Below the pieces are notes generated by a model. That model made no database searches, was not told where the DNA came from, and was given only the letters and a program-made list of their open reading frames with translations. The position numbers and the translations under genes were made by a program. Shown here piece after piece: positions 49,278 through 59,158 of a stretch of DNA of 64,000 bases (the first letter of the stretch is position 1; every line of letters begins with the position of its first letter). The stretch comes from Streptomyces omiyaensis (lineage in GTDB: Bacteria > Actinomycetota > Actinomycetes > Streptomycetales > Streptomycetaceae). The stretch lies in assembly GCF_014650895.1 (NCBI RefSeq), contig NZ_BMVV01000003.1:496001-560000 (forward strand), read 5' to 3'.

Positions 49278-51134
49278 CTACTCGCGGTCGTCGGCGGTGG
49301 CGCGCCGGCGCGTCCGGAGGAGGAGGAGTCCGCCGGCGACGGCGGCCACGGCGACCCCGATCCCGATCGCGACCCCGGTGGAGGACGATCCGGACCCGTC
49401 CCCGGAGGACGGGGAGGAGGCGGCGGGCACGGCCGACCACCAGCTCCAGTAGCCGTCCTGCCCCCACAGGTTCCCGGCGGCCTCGGGCATGGTGGTGATG
49501 GACGCGATCTGGTCGGTGCGGTACGCCTCCAGGGCGTTGGGGTAGGCCATGACGTTCATGTACCCCGTGTCGTACAGCCGGGACTGCATCCGCTTGACCA
49601 GGTCCGCCCGCTTGGCGGTGTCGTACTCCACCGCCTGCTGCGCGTAGAGGGAGTCGAACTCCTCGTCGCAGATGAAGTTGTCGGTGGCGCCGGTGTCCTT
49701 CGGGGTGGCGGGGAGGGTGCCGCAGGTGTGGATGGACAGCACGTAGTCCGGGTCGGGGTTGACCGACCAGCCGTCGAAGGCGAGGTCGTAGTCGCCCTTG
49801 ACCCACGGGTCGGAGACGCTGTCCATGCACTCGACGGTCAGCCCGATGCCGAGCTCGCCCCACCACTCCTGGAGGTACTTGCCGACCGCCTTGTCGTTCG
49901 GGTCGGTGGCGTGACAGAGGATCCGGAAGACCAGCGGCCTGCCGTCCTTGCCGAGGCGCTTCCCCTCGCCGTTCTTCCGGTAGCCGGCGGCGTCGAGGGC
50001 CTTCGCGGCGGCCGCCGGGTCGTAGGACCGCTTCTGGGCGCCCTCCGGCTTCCAGAAGTAGGAGCCGAAGCGGGGCGGGATGTACCCCTCGCCCTCGACG
50101 GCGTGCCCCTGGAAGACCCTGTCGACGAGGGTGGCGCGGTCGACCGAGAGGAAGAGCGCCCTGCGGACGGCCGGGTCGAGGAGGGCCGGGTGGCCGTTGC
50201 CGAAGGTCTTCCCGTCCTGGGCGCGGGCGCCGGGATTGGTGGCGAGGGCGTAGAAGCGGCGCCCGGGGGCGTCGTTGACCTTGATGTCCTTCTGCGTCTT
50301 CAGCGCCGCCGCCTGGGCGGGCGTCAGGTTCGGGACGAAGGAGACCTCCCCCTTCTGGAGGGCGGCGACGGCCGCGTCGCCGTCCTTGTAGTACTTGAAG
50401 ACCAGTTCGTCGAACTTGGGTGCGCCCCGCCAGAAGGTCTTGTTCGGCTTGAGCCTGATGTACTGGTCGACCTTGTAGTCGGTGATGACGAAGGGGCCGT
50501 TGCCGACGATCGGGAACTGCCGGTCGTTGTTGAACTTCGAGAAGTCGCCGACCTTCTCCCACACGTGCTTGGGCACGATCGGCACGTCCAGCGCCGTCAT
50601 CGTGGCCTGCGGCTTCTTCAGCCGGATGACGAGGGTGCGCGGGTCGGGGGCGGTGACCTGGGCGAAGTTGGCCGTGAAGCTGCCGTTGGCGGTGGCCGCG
50701 TTCGGGTCGGTCATCATCTTGTTGAAGGTCCAGGCCGCGTCCTCGGCGGTGGCCGGCTTCCCGTCGGACCAGGTGGAGTCCTCGCGGATCCGGTACGTCC
50801 ACGTCAGCTTGTCCGCGGAGGCGGACCACTCGGTGGCGAAGGCGGGGACGGTCCGGGCGTCCTTCGCGTCGTAGTTGGTGAGGTACTCGTAGGCCAGCCG
50901 GTGGATGCTGGTCGAGGTGAGCTTCTGGGCGAGGAACGGGCTCAGCGAGTCGATGCTCTGCGAGACGGCCACCGTGAGCGTGGTGCCGCCGGACTTCTCG
51001 TCCCCGGCGGCGGCGGTGGTGGCGGGGAGGGCCGCGAGCGAGGCGGTGGTGAGACCGGCGGCGAGCAGCAGACGGGCGGTCCGGCGGGGCCGGCGGGGGA
51101 GCGGGCGGGAGGGAACCTTCGTGACCATGACCAT
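49278..51134 (-). CDS. Peptide/nickel ABC transporter substrate-binding protein with C-terminal membrane anchor
   Basis: 618 residues of the DppA/OppA (SBP_bac_5) family. A Sec signal (RRPRRTARLLLAAGLTTASLAALPATTAAAG) has no lipobox cysteine. The mature protein starts TLTVAVSQSIDSLSPFLAQ and contains DWRGAPKFDELVFKYY-like and DGWSVNPDPDYVLSIHTC segments. Unlike most Gram-positive binding proteins it ends with a Ser/Gly linker, one transmembrane helix (VAIGIGVAVAAVAGGLLLL) and a basic tail, so it is probably anchored at its C-terminus. ATG 51134 follows GAGGTC. It is first in the five-gene operon. Confidence 0.92.
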   Translation of the reverse strand: MVMVTKVPSRPLPRRPRRTARLLLAAGLTTASLAALPATTAAAGDEKSGGTTLTVAVSQSIDSLSPFLAQKLTSTSIHRLAYEYLTNYDAKDARTVPAFATEWSASADKLTWTYRIREDSTWSDGKPATAEDAAWTFNKMMTDPNAATANGSFTANFAQVTAPDPRTLVIRLKKPQATMTALDVPIVPKHVWEKVGDFSKFNNDRQFPIVGNGPFVITDYKVDQYIRLKPNKTFWRGAPKFDELVFKYYKDGDAAVAALQKGEVSFVPNLTPAQAAALKTQKDIKVNDAPGRRFYALATNPGARAQDGKTFGNGHPALLDPAVRRALFLSVDRATLVDRVFQGHAVEGEGYIPPRFGSYFWKPEGAQKRSYDPAAAAKALDAAGYRKNGEGKRLGKDGRPLVFRILCHATDPNDKAVGKYLQEWWGELGIGLTVECMDSVSDPWVKGDYDLAFDGWSVNPDPDYVLSIHTCGTLPATPKDTGATDNFICDEEFDSLYAQQAVEYDTAKRADLVKRMQSRLYDTGYMNVMAYPNALEAYRTDQIASITTMPEAAGNLWGQDGYWSWWSAVPAASSPSSGDGSGSSSTGVAIGIGVAVAAVAGGLLLLRTRRRATADDRE

Positions 51135-51202
51135 GGGACGTGACCTCGCGTCGGGGGCTGTCGTGGAGTCGTGGATCTTGGGCTGTCGTCAAGTGAAGCG
51201 AA

Positions 51203-51232
51203 GATGTACCAGCGGTGGTCTGCCGTCGTCAA
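51203..51232 (-). promoter_or_regulatory. Candidate promoter of the peptide ABC operon
   Basis: Read on the minus strand: TTGACG (51232-51227), 18-bp spacer, TACATC (51208-51203). A second TTGACGAC copy lies 40 bp downstream (51192-51187), forming a direct repeat TTGACGACRGC that might bind a regulator. The leader is about 60 nt. Confidence 0.5.
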
Positions 51233-51270
51233 CGATGACTCGAACCCCGCGTGGGCTGCGGGAACGCAAG

Positions 51271-51304
51271 GAGGCTCCGTACCGGTGAACCGGTACGGAG
51301 CCTC
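51271..51304 (-). terminator. Terminator after the EspI-like gene
   Basis: A perfect 15-bp stem (51271-51285 with 51290-51304) and a TGAA loop, 22 bp beyond the 51327 stop. Confidence 0.85.
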
Positions 51305-51326
51305 ATTGGTCTACTCCTGTGACGCC

Positions 51327-54300
51327 CTACTGCTGAGGGGCTGGCGGCGTCTGCGGCGGCGTCTGCGGCGGGGCCTGCGGAGGCAGCGGCTGCCCGAACG
51401 GCTGCTCCGGCGCGGGCGGCTGCCCGTACGGATGCGGGGGCTGCCCCGGCTGGCCGGAAGCCGCCGCCGGCGGGTAGGGCTGCTGTCCGTACGGCTGTCC
51501 GGGATATCCGGCTTGACCCGGCATCGGCTCCCCGGGCGGTCCGTACGGCCCGGACGGAGGTCCGCCCGGAACCGGCTGACCCGGCCGGCCCGGCTGCGGG
51601 TACGGCTGCGCCTGGCCCTGCGGCGCGTACGGCTGACCGGGCGCGGGCTGACCGGGGGCGTACCCGCCGGGCACCGGCGGGCCCGGGTACGGCTGCTGGT
51701 CGGCGTAGGGCTGCCCCGGCGCCGGCGGAGCCCCGTACGGCTGGCCCGGCGCGGGCTGCCCCGGGGCGTACGGCCCGGGTGCGTACTGCCCCGGCATCGG
51801 CTGCCCTGCGTGCCCCGGCATCGGCGGCGCCATGTGCGGCGGCAGGCCGCCCTGGCCGTCGCCGGTCCACAGCCCCTGTGCCTGCTGCGCCCGCGCGAAG
51901 TCCTCGGCCACCATCGCCGAGAGGTCGAAGTACGCCTCCCGGGTCTTGGGCCGCATCATGTCGAGGTCGACCTCGGCGCCGGCCGCCAGGTGCTCGTCGA
52001 AGGGCACCACGATCACCCCGCGGCAGCGGGTGCGGAAGTGCTGCACGATGTCCTCGACCTTGATCATCTTGCCGGTCTCGCGGACCCCCGAGATGACCGT
52101 GATCGAGCGCTGCACCAGATCCGCGTACCCGTGCGCCGACAGCCAGTCCAGCGTCGTCGAGGCGCTGGAGGCGCCGTCCACCGAGGGCGTGGAGATGATG
52201 ATCAGCTGGTCGGCCAGGTCGAGCACCCCGCGCATGGCGCTGTAGAGCAGACCCGTGCCGGAGTCGGTCAGGATGACCGGGTACTGCTTGCCGAGGACGT
52301 CGATCGCCCGCCGGTAGTCCTCGTCGTTGAAGGTCGTCGAGACCGCCGGGTCCACGTCGTTGGCGATGATCTCCAGGCCGGACGGCGCCTGCGAGGTGAA
52401 CCGGCGGATGTCCATGTACGAGTTGAGGTACGGGATCGCCTGCACCAGGTCGCGGATGGTCGCCCCGGTCTCGCGCCGCACCCGGCGGCCCAGCGTGCCG
52501 GCGTCCGGGTTGGCGTCGATCGCCAGGATCTTGTCCTGCCGCTCGGTCGCCAGGGTCGCGCCCAGCGCGGTGGTCGTCGTGGTCTTGCCGACGCCGCCCT
52601 TGAGCGAGATGACCGCGATCCGGTAACAGGAGAGGACCGGGGTGCGGATCAGGTCCAGCTTCCGCTGCCGCTCCTGCTCCTCCTTCTTGCCGCCCAGCTT
52701 GAACCGGGAGGCCGCGCCCGGGTTCCGGCTCGACTTCGCCTTCTGCTTGTTGTTGCGCAGCAGCCGGTCGGAGGAGAGCTCGACGGCCGCCGTGTAGCCG
52801 AGCGGGGCGCCCGGCACCGACCGCTCGCGCTGGTCGTGGGTGACCGGCTGCGGCCAGGCGCCGCCGGTCCGCGGGTCCACGGAACCCGGCGGGTAGCCGT
52901 ACCCGTCCGGGCCCTGCGGCGGCACCCCGCCGGGCGCGCCGGGAGCCTGCGGGTAGCCGTATCCGCCCTGGGCCGGGGGCTGCGGCTGGGGCTGTGCCGG
53001 GGCCTGCGGCGGGAGGCCGTGGCCCGCCGCGGGCGCGCCGGGGACCTGCTCCGCGCCGGGAGCGGGCACCGGGGGCTGCGCACCCGGGTGCGGGTAGCCG
53101 TAACCGGCCTGGGCGGCGGCCGGCGGCGGGTAGCCGTAACCGGCGGGAGCCCCGGGGGCCGGCACCTGCGGGGGCAGACCGGGAGCACCCGGGCCCGGGG
53201 GGTAGCCGTAGCCGCCCTGCGGCGGTACGGCTCCGGGAGCGGCCGGCTGCGGCTGCCCGGGCCACTGCGGCGCGGGCTGCGGCGGCTGCTGGGCGTCGGG
53301 GGAGGCGGGCGGGAAGTTCGGCGGCAGCGGCGGCAGGGGGCCGCCCGCGGCGGGCGCGCCGGGGAGGGCCCCCGGGGCGCCGGGCACGGCGCCCTCGGCG
53401 GGCAGCGGCACGGCGGCGGGCGGCGCGGCGGGGACGGCGTCCGCGGGGACGGCGCCGGTGGCCTCCCCTGTGGACGGTCCCTCCTCGGCGGGCTCGGCGG
53501 CGGACGCCCGGTCCGCGGCTGCCGGGGCCTCGGCGCCGGCGTCGACCACGGCCTCGGCCGGGGTCCCGGCCTCGCCCTCGGCCCCGCGCTCGTGCCCCGT
53601 GCCGTCGTCGCCCGTGGACGCGTTCCCGGACGTGACGCCGGCCCCGTGCTCCGCCCCGTTCTCCGCCACGGTCTCGGTGCCGGTCCCGGCGTCCGCGTCG
53701 AACCCGCCGTCGGACCGGTCCCCGGTCCCGTCCTCGCCGGTGGCCCCGGAGGCGTCCCGGGGGTCGGAGGGGGCCGGCGCGTCGCCGGGCGCCGCCTCGG
53801 CGCCGGGCGCGTCGGTGTCCGCGCCGCCGGCCTCCGGCTCCGGCCGGTCCGCGTCGGGTACCGGCGGGACGTCGGCGCGGGCCAGGCCCGCGGCCTCGGG
53901 GGAGCCCGGCAGGGGGCCGGCCTCCGGGGCGGCGACGGGCGGCGCGGCCGGGTCGGGGCGCAGCGACGCGGGGTTGAAGCGCATGGTGGCGCCGCTCTCC
54001 ACCTCGCCGCCGCCGAAGGGCGCCGCGGGAGCCGGGGCCTGGGCCGGGGCGGGTGCCGGTACGGGGGCGGGCGCGGGGTGGCCGGGCGGGGCGGCGGGCG
54101 TGCCGGGAGCGCCGGCCTCGGGGCCGTACGCCCCGTACTGCCCCGGCACCTGGCCGACCGCCTGGCCCGGTACCTGCCCGGCTGCCTGGCCCGGGAAGTG
54201 GCCCGGCGCCTGACCGGGCGCCGGGTACTGCGGCGGGGGCGGGGTGTGCGTCCAGCCGGGCTGCTGGAAGCCGCCCGGGGGCGTCCCGGGAACCGGGACC

Positions 54301-54485
54301 GGCGCACCCGTCGGCGGCGGGGGAGTGGCACCGCCACCGCCCTGGCCGTCCGGCGCGCTCTGCGTGTACCAGGCCGGAGGGGTGTAGTCGATGGTGAACT
54401 CACCCGTCATCTCGGCGGGATCCGCGTCGGACTCGTCGGCGGGCACGTTCCAGCCCCCGCGGATGTCGTCGCGATCGCCGTTCAC
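51327..54485 (-). CDS. EspI-like Pro-rich protein with MinD/ParA-type ATPase domain (type VII secretion-associated)
   Basis: 1052 residues from GTG 54485, preceded by AGGAGG. Residues 1-600 are low-complexity Pro/Ala/Gly/Glu sequence with many GYGYP motifs. The MinD/ParA domain (about 620-900) has the deviant Walker [17 protein letters not shown], a [14 protein letters not shown] loop and LTDSGTGL. A further Pro/Gln/Tyr-rich tail (about 905-1052) follows. The Pro/Ala-rich region joined to a ParA-like ATPase resembles mycobacterial EspI (Rv3876) of ESX loci, and its place beside eccE, eccB and mycosins supports this. It may couple ATP to secretion control. A TAGGGT box on the minus strand (54620-54615) may be its -10. 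Confidence 0.85.
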   Translation of the reverse strand: MNGDRDDIRGGWNVPADESDADPAEMTGEFTIDYTPPAWYTQSAPDGQGGGGATPPPPTGAPVPVPGTPPGGFQQPGWTHTPPPPQYPAPGQAPGHFPGQAAGQVPGQAVGQVPGQYGAYGPEAGAPGTPAAPPGHPAPAPVPAPAPAQAPAPAAPFGGGEVESGATMRFNPASLRPDPAAPPVAAPEAGPLPGSPEAAGLARADVPPVPDADRPEPEAGGADTDAPGAEAAPGDAPAPSDPRDASGATGEDGTGDRSDGGFDADAGTGTETVAENGAEHGAGVTSGNASTGDDGTGHERGAEGEAGTPAEAVVDAGAEAPAAADRASAAEPAEEGPSTGEATGAVPADAVPAAPPAAVPLPAEGAVPGAPGALPGAPAAGGPLPPLPPNFPPASPDAQQPPQPAPQWPGQPQPAAPGAVPPQGGYGYPPGPGAPGLPPQVPAPGAPAGYGYPPPAAAQAGYGYPHPGAQPPVPAPGAEQVPGAPAAGHGLPPQAPAQPQPQPPAQGGYGYPQAPGAPGGVPPQGPDGYGYPPGSVDPRTGGAWPQPVTHDQRERSVPGAPLGYTAAVELSSDRLLRNNKQKAKSSRNPGAASRFKLGGKKEEQERQRKLDLIRTPVLSCYRIAVISLKGGVGKTTTTTALGATLATERQDKILAIDANPDAGTLGRRVRRETGATIRDLVQAIPYLNSYMDIRRFTSQAPSGLEIIANDVDPAVSTTFNDEDYRRAIDVLGKQYPVILTDSGTGLLYSAMRGVLDLADQLIIISTPSVDGASSASTTLDWLSAHGYADLVQRSITVISGVRETGKMIKVEDIVQHFRTRCRGVIVVPFDEHLAAGAEVDLDMMRPKTREAYFDLSAMVAEDFARAQQAQGLWTGDGQGGLPPHMAPPMPGHAGQPMPGQYAPGPYAPGQPAPGQPYGAPPAPGQPYADQQPYPGPPVPGGYAPGQPAPGQPYAPQGQAQPYPQPGRPGQPVPGGPPSGPYGPPGEPMPGQAGYPGQPYGQQPYPPAAASGQPGQPPHPYGQPPAPEQPFGQPLPPQAPPQTPPQTPPAPQQ

Positions 54486-54961
54486 TTTGCCTCCTGGTGT
54501 GGTCGAGCACCCTTGTGCCGTCGTGCGTCGGGGCCACCGTTCGCCACCGGTCGGGCCGGCTCTCCCCTCGGACCCGGCGAACGTTCCGAGGGATCCTCCG
54601 CCGCGCCCCCACCCACCCTAAACGTCCGCAACGCCGCCGCGGCAGGCCCGTCCTCTCCCGGAGGCGCTCCCTCCGGCCGGGAGCGGGGCCCCGGTGACGC
54701 CGGCGCGGCGGAGCGTGAGGAAGCGGACGGGGCGAAATCACACAAGAGGGAGCAACGGGGAGGATTCCGCACGGTCTTGTCCCGGTCCGCCGGGCCGGCC
54801 CCCTCGCTCCCGGCCGTGCCGGCGCCCGCCCGAACGGGTGCCCCTCCGTCCCGGCGGCGCCTGTTCGAGCGGGTGACGCGACGGACCGGCGGCCGCGCAC
54901 CCGCAGCGGGGCGCGCGACCGCCGGTCCGGTACGGGTCCGCCGCGGCGGCGGACCGCCGGC
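54486..54961. other. 476-bp intergenic region upstream of the EspI-like gene
   Basis: No convincing gene is seen. Short open frames exist on both strands but lack ribosome-binding sites and composition typical of coding DNA. It probably holds the promoter of the EspI-like gene (TAGGGT on the minus strand at 54620-54615) and the 3' region of the DUF397 gene. A locally A-rich stretch (AAATCACACAAGAGG, about 54735-54750) stands out from the GC background. Confidence 0.5.
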
Positions 54962-55195
54962 TCAGCGCAGGTCGAACTCGCCGTCCCGCGCGCCCAGCAC
55001 GAACGCCCGCCACTCCGCCTCCGTGTACCGCAGCACCGTGCCGTGGTCCAGCGAGGAGCGCATGGCGACGGCGCCGCCCGGCAGATGGGCGATCTCGACG
55101 CGCTCCTCGTCGGGGCTCGTGCCCGGGGCGCCGATCCACTCGACGCCCGAGATGTCGAGGGCGTACAACGCGTCCTTCTCCTGCGCGCTCCCCAT
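54962..55195 (-). CDS. DUF397 domain protein
   Basis: 77 residues. It matches DUF397: DISGVEWIGAPG near the start, VEIAHLPGGAVAMRSSLD, and the terminal YTEAEWRAFVLGARDGEFDL. Such proteins usually lie beside a helix-turn-helix (WhiJ/XRE-like) regulator gene in Streptomyces and may inhibit it, but no regulator is adjacent here, so this is a solitary copy inside the ESX locus. A TAGTAT box on the minus strand (55286-55281) may be its -10. Confidence 0.85.
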   Translation of the reverse strand: MGSAQEKDALYALDISGVEWIGAPGTSPDEERVEIAHLPGGAVAMRSSLDHGTVLRYTEAEWRAFVLGARDGEFDLR

Positions 55196-55375
55196 GGGAG
55201 TTCCTTTCGTTCACGGCCTGTCGGCGGACCATGCGTCCGATGCCGCGGGGCAGTGGGGACCGCCCGCGCCACCAGGAGAAATACTAGGGAAACCCGCTGC
55301 GCGCGGGGGCCGCTTCGGACGATCGCGGACCCGGCCGGCGTCCGCTCCCGCCCGCCGGCCCGGCCGCGGCCCGGG

Positions 55376-56095
55376 TCAGTCCATCCGGCGGGCCGTGCCG
55401 AGCAGGCCCGACTCCGCGTCCGTCGCGTGGGTGATGACCCAGTGCCGCTCGCCGCCGGCGCACCACAGCGTCACGCCGTCCCCGAGCGTCGGCAGCGCGT
55501 CGACCTCGTTCTGCGCCAGCCCCAGGATGCGGCCGGTCTGCCGGGCCTCCTGCGGCGAGACCCGCTGCACGCCGACGAGCGTGGCCGCGCGCATCAGGCG
55601 CGGGGCGACCGGGCTGAGATACGGCAGCAGCGTCAGCACCGACTGCCACGGCGAGGAGACGACCCGTCCGCGCGGCGGCCGCATGCCGCAGTCCCGCACG
55701 ACCACGACCGGACTGCCGACGGTCGCGCCCAGCGGCGGGACCCGGCCCACGTCGTGGAGCGTGATGCACTCCAGGCCCGCCCCCGCCGCCTGCGCGAGCC
55801 CCACCCACGCGTGCGGGCGGCCGGTCTCCACCACGACCCGGGAGCCCGTGGCCGCGGCGCGCAGCGCCAGCACCTGCGCCGTCCACAGACCGCCGATCAG
55901 CAGCACGTCGTACGGCGTCGAGCGGTGGAAGCCCACCAGCTGCGAACGCCCCTCGGAGTCCTCGCCGATCACCACGCCGTCGTCGCCGACCGGCAGGGAG
56001 AGCGCGCCGAGCTCGGCCGCCGGCACCGTGTGCCCCGCGTGGCGCGGACCGATCAGGCCCCGCAGTCCCTTCACCGCCACACCGCGTCCCCTCAT
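55376..56095 (-). CDS. Unknown protein coupled to eccE
   Basis: 239 residues beginning MRGRGVAVKGL at ATG 56095, which overlaps the eccE stop by four bases (ATGA); a GTG six codons later is an alternative. No membrane helix or signal peptide is seen. The segment PYDVLLIGGLWTAQVLALRAAATGSRVVVETG has the strand-loop-helix look of an FtsK/EccC-type nucleotide domain with the Walker A residues missing, and SPVVVVRDCGMR a Walker-B-like strand; this is an inference only. Co-translation with eccE suggests a role in ESX secretion. Confidence 0.7.
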   Translation of the reverse strand: MRGRGVAVKGLRGLIGPRHAGHTVPAAELGALSLPVGDDGVVIGEDSEGRSQLVGFHRSTPYDVLLIGGLWTAQVLALRAAATGSRVVVETGRPHAWVGLAQAAGAGLECITLHDVGRVPPLGATVGSPVVVVRDCGMRPPRGRVVSSPWQSVLTLLPYLSPVAPRLMRAATLVGVQRVSPQEARQTGRILGLAQNEVDALPTLGDGVTLWCAGGERHWVITHATDAESGLLGTARRMD

Positions 56096-57453
56096 CGGGC
56101 ACCTCCGAGGGGCATCGTCGCCAGCACGCCGGGCAGTTGCTCGCGGTCGAGCCGCAGCAGCCCGACCTTCGCGGTGCGCGCCGCCTGTTCCAGCGTCCGG
56201 CGCACCCGGACCAGTTCGTTGTCGGAGCCGCCGGTGACCCGGAGGTGGCCGCCGACCTCCATCGTGCCCTGCCGCGTCCCGCGCCGGACGGTGAGGCTGA
56301 ACGTCGTGGCGTAGGCGGGCACCGAGGTCAGCAGCGAGACCAGCCGCGGCAGCGGCGCCGCGCCCCGGCCGAGCTCCGGCCAGCGCCCGACGGCGTAGGT
56401 GGTGTGCCAGCGGTCGTCGCACCGCCAGACCCGGGAGGTCTCGGCCGTCCGCCGCTGCGGGGCCGCCCCCGCCCGGCCCGCCCGCGCGGCGGCGTGCGGG
56501 CTCGTGCAGGCCGCCGTCGCGATGGCCGAGTTGACTTCCTCCTGGTCCAGGACGACCGCCTGGAAACCCGCGCCCGTGATCCGGCTCGCCAGGTGGTCCG
56601 CGATCCGGACCAGGCACCGCTGGGCCCCTTCGAGACCGCCGCCGCGCGCCGCGACCGCCTCCTTGCACCGCTCGGGGTCCAGCTTCACCGCCACCCAGGT
56701 CAGCCGCAGCGCGGGCGCGCCGGTCCGCTCCTGCAGGGGGGTGTACGAGAGCCGGGCCACGGACTGCTGCGGGAGGTGCGGCGCCGGCGCCGGACGGACC
56801 TGCTGCACCAGCTGGACCGACTCGACCACGATGTCGTCGACCTCCAGGGCGTCGCCCAGCAGCGTCAACGGGAAGGCGCGGGCGCCGAAGACGGGCCGCA
56901 GCGCCGAACCGCTCGCCTCGACCCGGAGCACCGCCGTCAGGAAGGTGCCGTCGCCGAGCATGCCGACGGTGCGGTGGTTCCGGTCGACGTACGGGCGGCC
57001 GGCGAAGCCCCGGACGCTCTCGGTCACCGGCGCCAGCGACGGGTCGGCGTCGGGGGCCGCGGGCCCGGTGTCGCGCCGGCGCGACCGCAGCGCGAGCGCG
57101 GTCGCCATCCAGTCCTGCACCGCCTGGCCGCGCCGGCGTATCACCGCGAGGAGCACGAGGAGGCCGGCGACGACACAGGTGGGGACGAGCCAGAGGCCGC
57201 CCATCACGAACCCGACGGCCACCAGGGCCAGCGCCGATTCCACCAGCACCAGTTGGCGCAGCTGGACGGGGCCGATCCGGCCGGTGCGCGAGAGCGGCCG
57301 GAGCGTCGTCGTCGCGGGGACGGCCCGCGCGGCCCCCTGACCCGGTGCGCCGCCGCGCGCGTCCGCGCGTTCGTTGCTGCGTTGCCGTCGGGAAGATTGA
57401 GGCGCTCGGCCGCTGGTCCGCCGCCCGTCGCGCGCACGCGTCGCCGTACCCAT
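56092..57453 (-). CDS. eccE: Type VII secretion protein EccE
   Basis: 453 residues. A basic N-terminus precedes two closely spaced membrane helices (LVESALALVAVGFVMGGLWLV and CVVAGLLVLLAVI, about 78-118), and a large cytosolic domain that includes VGMLGDGTFLTAVLRVEASG, the pattern of EccE. EccE caps the periphery of the ESX membrane complex. ATG 57453 (MGTATRARDGRR) follows GAGGGGG with a long 11-nt gap. It diverges from eccB across a 181-bp promoter region. Confidence 0.85.
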   Translation of the reverse strand: MGTATRARDGRRTSGRAPQSSRRQRSNERADARGGAPGQGAARAVPATTTLRPLSRTGRIGPVQLRQLVLVESALALVAVGFVMGGLWLVPTCVVAGLLVLLAVIRRRGQAVQDWMATALALRSRRRDTGPAAPDADPSLAPVTESVRGFAGRPYVDRNHRTVGMLGDGTFLTAVLRVEASGSALRPVFGARAFPLTLLGDALEVDDIVVESVQLVQQVRPAPAPHLPQQSVARLSYTPLQERTGAPALRLTWVAVKLDPERCKEAVAARGGGLEGAQRCLVRIADHLASRITGAGFQAVVLDQEEVNSAIATAACTSPHAAARAGRAGAAPQRRTAETSRVWRCDDRWHTTYAVGRWPELGRGAAPLPRLVSLLTSVPAYATTFSLTVRRGTRQGTMEVGGHLRVTGGSDNELVRVRRTLEQAARTAKVGLLRLDREQLPGVLATMPLGGAR

Positions 57454-57529
57454 CGCCGCGTTGCCCCCTCGTGTCCGTAATAGCCGAATTCCCCTGGGCG
57501 TTGACCGGGCGATCACCCTACCTGAGCGG

Positions 57530-57558
57530 TGAGACACGGGTGCCGCCAGGCATAGTAG
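57530..57558 (+). promoter_or_regulatory. Candidate eccB promoter in the divergent eccE/eccB gap
   Basis: TGAGAC (57530-57535), 17-bp spacer, TAGTAG (57553-57558). Another -35-like TTGACC sits at 57501. Both assignments are weak. Confidence 0.3.
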
Positions 57559-57634
57559 GGGGCGGTGGGACGGCGGACGGACCCGCCGAGTGTGGCAACC
57601 TGGTCGGCCGGCGGGGAGAGGGACGACACAACAG

Positions 57635-59158
57635 ATGGCATCACGACGGGACGAACTGAACGCCTACACCTTCGCGAAGCGGAGATTGGTCGCGCAGTTC
57701 GTGCAGCCGAACTCGACGGGTTCCGAGGAGGGCGCTCCGCGCCCGCTGCGCGCGGTGGTGCCGGGCGCCATCGTCGGCGTGGTGATCCTCGCGGTCTTCG
57801 GGGCCTGGGGCATGTTCAAGCCCGTCGCCCCCAAGGACTGGGACAAGCCCGGCCAGAACGTCATCATCGCCGACAAGTCGACCACCCGGTACGTGGTCCT
57901 CAAGACCGGCGACAAGGTCCAGCTCCACCCCGTCCTCAACATGTCGTCGGCGAAGCTCCTCCTCGACCCCGACAAGGACAAGATCATCACCGTCGCCGAG
58001 TCGGTGCTCGACAGCGGCAAGATCCCGCACGGCGCCACCCTCGGCATCCCCTACGCGCCCGACCGCCTCCCCTCCGTGGGCGAGGCCGGCGCCGCCAAGC
58101 GCTGGGCCGTCTGCGAGCGCCCCGGCGAAGGCGGCCGCGCCATCCAGAAGGCCGCCTTCGTCCTCGCCGCGCGCGAGGAGGCGAAGACCGACGGCCCCGA
58201 GCGGCTGACCGGCGGTCAGCTCCTCTACGTCGAGGGCCCCGACCGCGCCCGCTACGTCGTCGACGCCAAGGGGACCGCGTACCCGGTCGAGAAGGACGAG
58301 CTGCTGCTGCGCCAGCTCGTCGGCCAGGGCCGCGAGGCCCAGCGCGTCTCGGAGACCTGGCTGAACACCCTCCACAAGGGCGACACCGTCTCCTTCCCCC
58401 GCGTCCCGGGCGAGCCGGGCGCCGCCTCGGGCGCCAGCGGGCTGCCGCCCGAGGTCGGCAAGGTCGGCATGGTCCTCTCCGCGACCGACGGCACGAAGAA
58501 GCAGATGTACGTGGTCCTCCAGGACCGGGTCGCCCCCGTCTCGGACTTCACCGCGAAGCTGCTGCTCAACAGCCGCCAGCTCGTCGAGCTCGGCCAGGCC
58601 GGCCAGGCCACCTCCGTCAGCGGCGGCGCCTTCCGGCCGGGCGCCGCCTTCGGCAAGGACAAGAAGTGGCCGAAGGCCGCCCCCGTCCCCGTCAACGAGG
58701 CGGGCACCCGCGAGGGCACCCGCAACACCGTCTGCAACGTGCTCCGCGCGGTCGACGAGGAGACCGGCGCCACCACCCTCAGCACCTGGGCGGGCAAGGA
58801 CTTCCCCGCCACCCTGCCGACCGGCTCCAGCAGCGCGTACGTCACTCCCGGATCGGGCCAGCTCTTCCGCCAGTTCAAGGGCTCCACCACCGCCAGCGGC
58901 TTCCTCTTCCTCGTCACCGACACCGGCCTGCGCTACGCGATGCAGTCCAACGGCGACACCGCGACCGACGACTCCGGCATCGGCTCCTCCGGCTCCGACG
59001 AGGAGAAGCAGGCCCGGCAGGCCGAGGCGCAGCAGGCGCAGAACCGCCTCGGCTACAAGAACATCGAGCCCCTCCCCGTACCCGCCGAGTGGTCCACCTT
59101 CCTGCCCACCGGCCCCCGCCTCTCCACCGGCGGCGCCCGTCAGCCGCAGGGCTCGTGA
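57635..59158 (+). CDS. eccB: Type VII secretion protein EccB
   Basis: 507 residues from ATG 57635. It starts MASRRDELNAYTFAKRRLVAQFVQPNS, the EccB N-terminal signature, has one membrane helix (VVPGAIVGVVILAVFGAWGMF, about 44-64) and a large outer domain with YVVDAKGTAYPVE and GLRYAMQSN, as in EccB repeat domains. Two cysteines (WAVCERP, TVCNVLRA) probably form the conserved disulfide. EccB forms the outer-facing core of the ESX channel. Its stop overlaps the mycosin start (GTGA). Confidence 0.93.
   Translation: MASRRDELNAYTFAKRRLVAQFVQPNSTGSEEGAPRPLRAVVPGAIVGVVILAVFGAWGMFKPVAPKDWDKPGQNVIIADKSTTRYVVLKTGDKVQLHPVLNMSSAKLLLDPDKDKIITVAESVLDSGKIPHGATLGIPYAPDRLPSVGEAGAAKRWAVCERPGEGGRAIQKAAFVLAAREEAKTDGPERLTGGQLLYVEGPDRARYVVDAKGTAYPVEKDELLLRQLVGQGREAQRVSETWLNTLHKGDTVSFPRVPGEPGAASGASGLPPEVGKVGMVLSATDGTKKQMYVVLQDRVAPVSDFTAKLLLNSRQLVELGQAGQATSVSGGAFRPGAAFGKDKKWPKAAPVPVNEAGTREGTRNTVCNVLRAVDEETGATTLSTWAGKDFPATLPTGSSSAYVTPGSGQLFRQFKGSTTASGFLFLVTDTGLRYAMQSNGDTATDDSGIGSSGSDEEKQARQAEAQQAQNRLGYKNIEPLPVPAEWSTFLPTGPRLSTGGARQPQGS

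Noticed and set aside
54482..54772. 96-codon minus-strand frame in the 54.5-54.9 kb gap
   Set aside because: No ribosome-binding site, no family resemblance, and it overlaps the start of the EspI-like gene.
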